Shown here in pieces: positions 34,275 through 40,627 of a DNA stretch of 64,000 nucleotides; within the stretch, counting starts at the first letter, position 1; each line of letters opens with the position of its first letter. The stretch comes from Collinsella sp. AF23-2. Its GTDB lineage: Bacteria; Actinomycetota; Coriobacteriia; Coriobacteriales; Coriobacteriaceae. The position numbers were made by a program, and so were the translations under genes. The notes beneath the pieces are model-generated. The model did no database searches and was not told where the DNA came from. It was given only the letters and a program-made list of their open reading frames with translations. The DNA is taken from positions 1 to 64,000 of the forward strand of contig NZ_QRVG01000002.1 of the NCBI RefSeq assembly GCF_003459245.1, read 5' to 3'.

Positions 34275-35522
34275 ATGGCAACTAATCAAGAAACGGCCGT
34301 CATTAAGGCGCGCATGGACCGCATTCCCGCGGCGTTGTCGCCCGAGCTGGTCGAGCGTATCGCCGCCGACCGCGCCTCGGGTGTCGTTAATCCTTATCGA
34401 TGCTGCGACGACCAGGTCATTCGTCGTATAGATCGCGCTGCCGACAAAGGCACGCTTATGCGTCCGGCGTTTATGCGCGATACCGAAAAGATTCTTCATC
34501 TTCCTGCGTACACGCGTTATGCAGGCAAAACGCAGGTCTTTAGCTTTCGCAGCAACGACGACCTGTCGCGGCGCGGCCTTCATGTGCAGCTCGTCTCGCG
34601 CATTGCCCGCGATATCGGCCGTGCCCTGGGCCTCAACTGCGATTTGATCGAGGCGATTGGCCTGGGCCACGATTTGGGCCACACGCCCTTTGGCCATGCC
34701 GGCGAGCGTTTCCTCAACGATATCTATCACGAGCGTACGGGTCGTTATTTTTTCCATAACGTGCAGTCCGTCCGCGTGCTCGACGCGTTGTACGGCCGCA
34801 ACGTGTCGCTCCAGACGCTCGACGGCGTGCTGTGCCATAACGGCGAGTACGAGCAGCGTGTCTTTGAACTCTCGGACATGGCGTCGTTTGACCAGTTCGA
34901 CCGTACCGTCGAGGACTGCATTGCCAAGGGCTATGGCGCGATCGAGCACCTGCGCCCCATGACCCTCGAGGGCTGTGTGGTGCGTATCTCGGATATCCTC
35001 GCCTACGTCGGTCGTGATCGTCAGGACGCCATTGCGGCGGGCCTGCTGTCGCCCGACGCTTTTGACGATGGTCGGGGCGGCGCCTATAACAGCTGGATTC
35101 TCACGCACGCTTCCATCGATATCGTTGAGCATAGCTATGGTAAACCGCGTATCGAGATGAGCGAGGACCTGTTTGAGGAGATCCGCCGGGCGAAGCGCGA
35201 GAACTACGAGAAGATCTATAGCAAGGGCGGTATCGAAGGCGATTCTGAGGCAGAGTTGCGTGAGGCCTTCGAAAAGCTCTACGACCGTTGCCTGCAGGAT
35301 CTAAATAAAGGCGACGAGTCCTCTTACATCTTTAAGCATCACGTTTCGCGCATTGAGCAGCAGCTTTCCTACTACGATCGCACCTATGCCTGGCAGGACG
35401 ACAAGGATCAGGCCGTCGTCGATTACATCGCAAGCATGACGGATGGTTATTTCTGCGAGCTGACGAGCAAATTGTTCCCAGGTCTAAAGTTTCCGCACCG
35501 CACCTATATTAACGAACGGTAG
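34275..35522 (+). CDS. dGTP triphosphohydrolase-like HD-domain protein
   Basis: A 415-residue HD-superfamily protein of the Dgt/deoxynucleoside triphosphohydrolase type. It shows the family start (NPYRCCDDQVIRRIDRAADKGTLMRPAFMRDTEKILHLPAYTRYAGKTQVF), LVSRIARDIGRALGLN, and the metal site GHDLGHTPFGHAGE. VVRISDILAYVGRDRQDA supplies the last metal Asp. Such enzymes remove the triphosphate from dGTP and influence dNTP pools. Start at 34275 with AAGGAG (34263-34268). rarA follows, which also acts at replication forks. Confidence 0.85.
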   Translation: MATNQETAVIKARMDRIPAALSPELVERIAADRASGVVNPYRCCDDQVIRRIDRAADKGTLMRPAFMRDTEKILHLPAYTRYAGKTQVFSFRSNDDLSRRGLHVQLVSRIARDIGRALGLNCDLIEAIGLGHDLGHTPFGHAGERFLNDIYHERTGRYFFHNVQSVRVLDALYGRNVSLQTLDGVLCHNGEYEQRVFELSDMASFDQFDRTVEDCIAKGYGAIEHLRPMTLEGCVVRISDILAYVGRDRQDAIAAGLLSPDAFDDGRGGAYNSWILTHASIDIVEHSYGKPRIEMSEDLFEEIRRAKRENYEKIYSKGGIEGDSEAELREAFEKLYDRCLQDLNKGDESSYIFKHHVSRIEQQLSYYDRTYAWQDDKDQAVVDYIASMTDGYFCELTSKLFPGLKFPHRTYINER

Positions 35523-35582
35523 TTCGTATCCTTTCGGTATACTGTTGGTCAACAACGATTTTGATTAATGCACGGGATGGCT

Positions 35583-36932
35583 ATGGACGACCTTTTTTCT
35601 GCTTCGACGCGCGAGCGCTCCTTTAAAAATGCGCCGCTTGCGGTGCGTATGCGCCCCAATTCGCTCGACGAGTATGTGGGCCAGCAAAAGGCCGTCGGTA
35701 AGGGCTCGTGGCTGCGCGCCGCGATTGAGCATGACGTGCTGTCGAGCGTGATTCTGTACGGCCCGGCTGGCACGGGCAAGACGACGCTGGCCCACATTAT
35801 CGCCAACCATACCAAGAGCGAGTTTGTCGAGGTCAGCGCCGTGACGGGCACTGTGAAGGACCTGCGCCGCGTAATCGATGAGGCTAAGACCCGTCTGAAC
35901 ACCTACGACCGCCGCACCATTCTGTTTATCGATGAGATCCATCGCTTTTCGAAGTCGCAGCAAGATGCCCTGCTGCATGCGGTCGAGAACCGCACCGTCA
36001 TTATGATTGGCGCTACGACGGAAAACCCGTACTTTGAGGTCAACTCGGCATTGCTCTCGCGTGGGCGTGTGGTAGAGCTTGAGCACCTGAAGGACGAGGA
36101 TATCGCCACGCTCATTGAGCGTGCGCTCGAGGCGCCGCAGGGTTTAAACGGTAAGTTCTCGGCCGATGAGGATACGGTTAAGACCATCTGCACGCTGGCC
36201 GCGGGCGATGCTCGCTCAGCGCTCACGACGCTCGAGCTTGCGAGCGAGATTGCCGTTACGCGTCCCGATACCGAGGGGACGCCAGCGCCGGCGGCGGGGG
36301 AGCGCTATCCCATCACTGTTGACGATGTGAAGATCGCCAATCCACGTCGTGGGTTTTCGTATGACAAAAACGGTGACATGCACTACGACATTATCAGTGC
36401 GTTTATTAAATCTATGCGCGGCAGCGACCCCGATGCCACGATCTATTGGCTCGCGCGCATGATCGATGCAGGGGAGGATCCCAAGTTTATCGCTCGCCGC
36501 ATCATGATTCAGGCTTCCGAGGATGTTGGCAACGCCGACCCGCAGGCGCTTTTGGTGGCGCATGCCGCATTTAAATCTGCCGAGGTCATTGGCTATCCCG
36601 AGTGTCGCATCAACCTGGCTCAGGCTGCGCTCTATGTGTGTCTGGCGCCTAAGTCCAACGCGTGCGAGGCCTCGATCGATGCGGCGCTGGCCGATATCCA
36701 CAGCAGTGGTCTTCGCGAGGTGCCCAGCTACCTGCGCGATCGTCACCGTCCCGGCAGCGACGAGTATGGTGTATACAAGTACCCGCACGATTATCCCGAA
36801 GGCTGGGTCGATCAGCGCTATTTGCCCGAGGGGTTGGAGCGCGGCGCGTTCTGGCAGCCTGCCGGCCGCGGTTGGGAAGAGTGGCGTGTGGAGCAAAGCG
36901 AGCGCGACCGTACCGGCAACGCTCCCAAGTAG
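35583..36932 (+). CDS. rarA: Replication-associated recombination protein RarA (MgsA)
   Basis: A 449-residue AAA+ ATPase of the RarA/MgsA/WRNIP1 family, a clamp-loader-like protein acting at stalled forks. It begins with LAVRMRPNSLDEYVGQQKAVGKGSWL, then Walker A ILYGPAGTGKTTLAHIIA, Walker B ILFIDEIHRFSKSQQDALLHAVE, and sensor 1 MIGATTENPYFEVNSALLSRGRVVEL. The C-terminal tetramerisation region has DMHYDIISAFIKSMRGSDPDA and VGNADPQAL. ATGs at 35568, 35577 and 35583 are all in frame; 35583 gives the family-like start MDDLF. Start choice is uncertain, identity is not. Confidence 0.93.
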   Translation: MDDLFSASTRERSFKNAPLAVRMRPNSLDEYVGQQKAVGKGSWLRAAIEHDVLSSVILYGPAGTGKTTLAHIIANHTKSEFVEVSAVTGTVKDLRRVIDEAKTRLNTYDRRTILFIDEIHRFSKSQQDALLHAVENRTVIMIGATTENPYFEVNSALLSRGRVVELEHLKDEDIATLIERALEAPQGLNGKFSADEDTVKTICTLAAGDARSALTTLELASEIAVTRPDTEGTPAPAAGERYPITVDDVKIANPRRGFSYDKNGDMHYDIISAFIKSMRGSDPDATIYWLARMIDAGEDPKFIARRIMIQASEDVGNADPQALLVAHAAFKSAEVIGYPECRINLAQAALYVCLAPKSNACEASIDAALADIHSSGLREVPSYLRDRHRPGSDEYGVYKYPHDYPEGWVDQRYLPEGLERGAFWQPAGRGWEEWRVEQSERDRTGNAPK

Positions 36933-37027
36933 GCCATTGGCGCCTCGCACATTCCCTTTGGGTATCTTTGCCCTTCTTTGGGGTACCATGAAAAACGTCT
37001 GTATTTCGATTCCTTCGGGAGGCTTGT

Positions 37028-37615
37028 ATGAGTCCCATTCAAATTGCCCTGCTGGTGCTCGCCGTTGCCGGCGTGTGGGCTGTTGTCGAGCTCGCGCTCA
37101 CGCTGCGCAAGACCCGCACCGTCGTCGACTCGCTCGACAAGACGGTGAGCGACCTCAATAATACGCTCGCCGAGGCACAGCCCGTGGTGGCAAAGCTCGA
37201 TGGCGCCGTTGACGAGCTTACGCCGGCACTTGCCCAGATGGAGCCGCTCCTCAAGTCGAGCAAGACTGCCGTTGACGCCCTGACGTCTAACCTCGTTGAG
37301 GTTGAGGCGGTCGTTCGCGACATTTCCGAGGTTACGGGCAGCATGGCCGAGGCCAGTAATGCCGTGTCGAGCGTGACTGATTCTGCGGCCGGCGCCGTGC
37401 AGAAGCTCTTCAATAAGGTGAAGGCTCCTGCAGCCGACGCCGATCGCAAGCTCGCCGCTGCCGCCGCCGAGGCCGAGCAGCCTACTGAGCGCGTTCTGAT
37501 TGGCGATGACGATGCCGCTGCTGACGACGAAGATGTTCAGAAGCCCGCAGCCAAGCCTGCTCAGTATTACACCTATACGCCTGCCAAGACTTCCGAGGAG
37601 TCCTGCGATGAGTAG
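37028..37615 (+). CDS. DUF948-like membrane-anchored coiled-coil protein
   Basis: A 195-residue protein with one N-terminal membrane helix (IQIALLVLAVAGVWAVVELALTL). A long amphipathic helical region follows (DSLDKTVSDLNNTLAEAQPVVAKL ... MEPLLKSSKTAVDALTSNLVEV), then an acidic, disordered C-terminus. The pattern fits DUF948 proteins, often linked to general stress operons (YtxG-like). It overlaps the RsbW-like gene by 8 bp and opens the sigma-factor operon. Function is not known; membrane-linked stress sensing is a possibility only. Confidence 0.8.
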   Translation: MSPIQIALLVLAVAGVWAVVELALTLRKTRTVVDSLDKTVSDLNNTLAEAQPVVAKLDGAVDELTPALAQMEPLLKSSKTAVDALTSNLVEVEAVVRDISEVTGSMAEASNAVSSVTDSAAGAVQKLFNKVKAPAADADRKLAAAAAEAEQPTERVLIGDDDAAADDEDVQKPAAKPAQYYTYTPAKTSEESCDE

Positions 37616-37985
37616 TGAAGCAACCTGCCCCATCACGCTGAGCGTTGCCGGTGATCCTCGTCTCGCGCGCTTGGTGCGCATGACGGCCGCCAACGTCGGC
37701 GCCCTGTGCTCTATGTCCGTCGATCGCATCGAGGATATCCGCATGGCTGCCGAGGAAGCCTTCATCTTTGGGTGCACCGCGGTCGACTGCGACGACATCA
37801 CGATCAATTTCGATGTGGACGAATCTCACGTCGGCATGACCTTTACCTTTGGGGAACAGGCCACCGTCGACGAGGATGACCAGGCTACTGTGTATGCCGA
37901 GCTCATTCTTGCAAGCGTGTGCGATTCCTACGAAAAGACTGCGGCGCCCCTAACGCTTTCCCTCGACCTCAAGGCGGATATCTAA
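37608..37985 (+). CDS. RsbW-like anti-sigma factor (degenerate GHKL ATPase)
   Basis: A 125-residue protein resembling RsbW/SpoIIAB anti-sigma kinases. It begins ITLSVAGDPRLARLVRMTAANVGALCSMSVDRIEDIRMAAEEAFIFG, aligning with the RsbW dimer and N-box region. The N-box asparagine expected after the Glu pair (residues 49-50) is not present, and no clear DxGxG lid follows. It may therefore bind sigma without normal kinase activity. It overlaps the DUF948-like gene by 8 bp and precedes the sigma factor by 1 bp. No RsbV-type antagonist is encoded nearby. Confidence 0.75.
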   Translation: MSSEATCPITLSVAGDPRLARLVRMTAANVGALCSMSVDRIEDIRMAAEEAFIFGCTAVDCDDITINFDVDESHVGMTFTFGEQATVDEDDQATVYAELILASVCDSYEKTAAPLTLSLDLKADI

Positions 37986-37986
37986 T

Positions 37987-38778
37987 ATGACCGAACGTTC
38001 CCGGAGCGGCAAGACCGCTTGGGACAAGGAGAAAACCCGCGAGCTGTTTCGTCGTTATAAGGAGACCGGTGATCCGGATGCCCGCGAGCAGCTCGTCATG
38101 TCCCATATGAACCTGGTAAGGTTTCTTGCCAACAAATTTAAGAATCGCGGCGAGCCGCTCGACGACCTGATGCAGGTTGGCTATTTGGGCCTGCTCAAGG
38201 CAATCGACCGCTTTGACCCTGAGCGCGGACTCGAGTTCACCACGTTTGCCACGCCCACCATCTTGGGCGAGATCAAGCGTCACTTCCGTGACAAGGGCTG
38301 GAGCGTGCGCGTGCCTCGTCGCCTGCAGGAGCTTTCTGCCAAGGTTAACCAGGCTACCGACAAGCTTACCAACGAGTTGCAGCGCTCGCCCAAGGTCGAA
38401 GAAATCGCTGAGTACCTGGACGTGACCGTCGACGAGGTCCTGGAGGCTATGGAATCGTCTTCGGCCTATACCTCGGTGCCCATTGAGGCTCCTGGTGCGT
38501 CCGATTCCGACGATGCGCCCTCGATTCTCGACCGCTACGCCGACGACGACAACGAGCTCGACTTTACCGATGACCGCCTGGTAATCGAGGAAGCCATCCG
38601 CGATTTCTCGCCGCGCGAGCGCGAGGTTATCGAGCTGCGTTTTGTGAAGGGCATGACCCAGATCGAGATTGCCAAGAAGCTTGGCATCTCGCAGGTGCAG
38701 GTCTCGCGCCTGCTGCGCCGTACCCTTAAGAAGATTCAAGATAAGATTGACCCCGACGGAGTGATGATTCGTTCATGA
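37987..38778 (+). CDS. sigB: RNA polymerase sigma factor, SigB/SigF type
   Basis: A 263-residue group 3 sigma-70 factor. Region 2 (MSHMNLVRFLANKFKNRGEPLDDLMQVGYLGLLKAIDRFDPERGLEFTTFATPTILGEIKRHFRD) binds core polymerase and the -10 box. Region 3 (VPRRLQELSAKVNQATDKLT) follows, then region 4 (FSPREREVIELRFVKGMTQIEIAKKLGISQVQVSRLLRRTLKKIQ) with the -35-binding helix-turn-helix. It directly follows a presumed anti-sigma gene, the standard RsbW-SigB order, and overlaps the downstream transporter by 4 bp. It would govern a stress or stationary-phase regulon; that role is inferred from family. Confidence 0.93.
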   Translation: MTERSRSGKTAWDKEKTRELFRRYKETGDPDAREQLVMSHMNLVRFLANKFKNRGEPLDDLMQVGYLGLLKAIDRFDPERGLEFTTFATPTILGEIKRHFRDKGWSVRVPRRLQELSAKVNQATDKLTNELQRSPKVEEIAEYLDVTVDEVLEAMESSSAYTSVPIEAPGASDSDDAPSILDRYADDDNELDFTDDRLVIEEAIRDFSPREREVIELRFVKGMTQIEIAKKLGISQVQVSRLLRRTLKKIQDKIDPDGVMIRS

Positions 38779-40187
38779 GTGAGCACCCCCAACAAATCGA
38801 CCGCACGCTTCGCGATACCCGCATTCTGACGCTGCGCATTTGGGGCGTCGTCGGCTGCATTGTCATCGCTGCCGTCATCTTTAACCTTATGGGCATCCTG
38901 GCACCGGTCATCGAGTTTCTCGCTGTCGGTTCCATCATCGCTTTTGTGATGTCTCCGATCACCAACTGGCTCGAGCATCACGGCGTCGGACGTGGCCTCG
39001 GTTCGCTCATCGCACTCATTGTGGTTGTTGCCGTGCTCGTCGGCGTCGTCTGCATCCTATCGCCTATTTTGCTCGGTCAAATCATGGAAGTCCTGAGCCG
39101 CCTGCCCGAGCAGCTTCGTGTTGCGGGTGGCGATCTCAACGAGATGCTCTCGCACGCTAAGACGCTCAACAACACGCCGCTCAAGGAGTATCTGGACGAC
39201 AATCTTTCTTCGTTGGTTACCGTAGCGTCCAAGTACGTCTCGCAAATCGCTGCTGAGCTCGGCCGCGGTGTGTTTCCGCTCATTACCAACACGGCCTCGC
39301 AGCTGTTCGTCATCTTCCTGGGTCTGGTGCTTGCCTACTGGCTTGCCTGCGATTATCCTCGCATGCACCACGAGGTCTGCACCATCATCGGGCAGGAAAA
39401 GGAGACCTCGTACCGCTTTATGGTGGCCATCCTTTCGCGTTCGGTCGGCGGCTACATGCGTGGCATGGTCATCACATCGATCTGTGGCGGTTTTCTTGCC
39501 TTTATTGGTTTTACGATCATCGGCCATCCGTATGCAGCACTCATGGCTATCTTTACCGGCATTATGCACCTGGTTCCGGTTGTCGGTCCCTGGGTGAGTG
39601 CGGCGATCGCCACGGTGCTCGGCTTTATGTTCAGCCCCATGCTGGCGTTGTGGACGCTTGTCGTGACCATGGTGGCTCAAAACGTCACCGATAATGTCAT
39701 TTCGCCTAAGGTCATGCAGAGCTCGGTGCAGGTGCATCCCGTTATGAGCCTGACGGCTCTCGTTATCGGTTCGGCACTCATGGGTCCCATCGGCATGGTT
39801 ATCGCCATTCCGCTGTGCGCGGCCCTCAAGGGCATTTTCGTCTACTACTTTGAGAACGAGACCGGCCGCCAGCTTGTGGCCTATGACGGCGCCGTGTTTA
39901 AGGGCACGCCGTACCGCGATGCCGATGGCAACCCGGTCGCCGCCTACGACGCGCTCGGCGACGACACCTTCATCTACGAGTCCGAGCTCATCGGCAACGA
40001 GACCGCGCCCGAGGCCAAGGCTATGCCCAAGCCCGAGCTCGATAATCCCTGGATCAAGCTCTCGGGTCTTCAGCCCGATGCCACGGGTTTCTTCAAGAAT
40101 CCCTTCGCCAAGGATGACGATTCCAACTCTGATGACGATACCAAAACCGGCATCGACGGGTCCATGGACGATTCGGATTCTAAATAG
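38775..40187 (+). CDS. AI-2E family transporter
   Basis: A 470-residue membrane protein of the AI-2E/PerM permease family with about eight hydrophobic segments (IWGVVGCIVIAAVIFNLMGIL; the GSLIALIVVVAVLVGVVCIL pair; FPLITNTASQLFVIFLGLVLAYWLA; the MVITSICGGFLAFIGFTIIG region). It also has the family segment HLVPVVGPWVSAAIATVLGF ... QNVTDNVISPKVM. Members export varied small molecules or act as Na+/H+ antiporters; substrate here is unknown. A 100-residue acidic cytoplasmic tail is unusual. It is coupled to the sigma factor and ends 6 bp from a convergent small gene, with no terminator between. Confidence 0.88.
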   Translation: MSEHPQQIDRTLRDTRILTLRIWGVVGCIVIAAVIFNLMGILAPVIEFLAVGSIIAFVMSPITNWLEHHGVGRGLGSLIALIVVVAVLVGVVCILSPILLGQIMEVLSRLPEQLRVAGGDLNEMLSHAKTLNNTPLKEYLDDNLSSLVTVASKYVSQIAAELGRGVFPLITNTASQLFVIFLGLVLAYWLACDYPRMHHEVCTIIGQEKETSYRFMVAILSRSVGGYMRGMVITSICGGFLAFIGFTIIGHPYAALMAIFTGIMHLVPVVGPWVSAAIATVLGFMFSPMLALWTLVVTMVAQNVTDNVISPKVMQSSVQVHPVMSLTALVIGSALMGPIGMVIAIPLCAALKGIFVYYFENETGRQLVAYDGAVFKGTPYRDADGNPVAAYDALGDDTFIYESELIGNETAPEAKAMPKPELDNPWIKLSGLQPDATGFFKNPFAKDDDSNSDDDTKTGIDGSMDDSDSK

Positions 40188-40193
40188 GCCCCA

Positions 40194-40433
40194 TTAACGT
40201 TTCTTGAAGTTGTAAATGACAAGAAACGCGAGCAAAGCGATTGATAAGGGACCGGCAACATAGAAAAAGAGAATGTCAATTGCGCGTAAAGTGTAATAAG
40301 CCTTATCGCCGGACATTACTGCATACAACACGTAGCCAAATGCTGGTTGGTTTGCGTACCAGCAGGAGAAAGCCAATAGCGTTAAAAGTGCCGCTAACAG
40401 AAGTGCATTGAGGAAAAATCGTTTGCTTTTCAT
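40194..40433 (-). CDS. Small two-helix membrane protein
   Basis: A 79-residue hypothetical protein with two or three hydrophobic segments (FFLNALLLAALLTLLAFSCWYA; the AIDILFFYVAGPLSIALLAFLVIYNF helix) and basic ends (MKSKR, FKKR). The minus-strand Shine-Dalgarno GGAAGGAG lies 6 bp before the ATG at 40433. A promoter (TTGAAA, 17 bp, TACATA at 40488-40460) supports expression. Codon use is more AT-rich than its neighbours. No family is recognised. It converges on the transporter gene with only 6 bp between stops. Confidence 0.72.
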   Translation of the reverse strand: MKSKRFFLNALLLAALLTLLAFSCWYANQPAFGYVLYAVMSGDKAYYTLRAIDILFFYVAGPLSIALLAFLVIYNFKKR

Positions 40434-40459
40434 CGATCGCTCCTTCCGGGTGACTCTTA

Positions 40460-40488
40460 TATGTAATTCTACAGCAGTCCTTTTTCAA
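40460..40488 (-). promoter_or_regulatory. Promoter of the small membrane gene
   Basis: Minus strand TTGAAA (40488-40483), 17-bp spacer, TACATA (40465-40460), 27 bp before the start codon. Confidence 0.55.
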
Positions 40489-40525
40489 AGGATCGCACAG
40501 TACTAAATAACGTGCACTTTCGCTG

Positions 40526-40555
40526 GAGGGTCGCTGTTTGGCGGCCCTCTTTTTT
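40526..40555 (+). terminator. Intrinsic terminator upstream of alaS
   Basis: GAGGGTCGC pairs with GCGGCCCTC over 9 bp (one G-T pair), then six or more T. No + strand gene lies in the preceding 340 bp, so it probably ends read-through from the sigma-factor operon. Confidence 0.8.
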
Positions 40556-40581
40556 GCACAGGCGCGGTGGGATGGTAATAT
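40554..40581 (+). promoter_or_regulatory. Promoter of alaS
   Basis: TTGCAC (40554-40559), 16 bp, TAATAT (40576-40581); it overlaps the end of the upstream terminator and lies 47 bp before the alaS start. Confidence 0.55.
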
Positions 40582-40627
40582 CTTTACGTTTGAACTGTTT
40601 CGATGTGAAACCGAGGAGATTCCCTCT

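Noticed and set aside
36948..37005. A SigB-type promoter (GGGTAT near 36959) for autoregulation of the sigma operon
   Set aside because: No matching -35 GTTT-like element at the required distance; too weak to report.
40434..40627. A T-box or other riboswitch in the alaS leader
   Set aside because: No specifier loop, T-box sequence or antiterminator was found; the hairpin there is a simple terminator located upstream of the alaS promoter.
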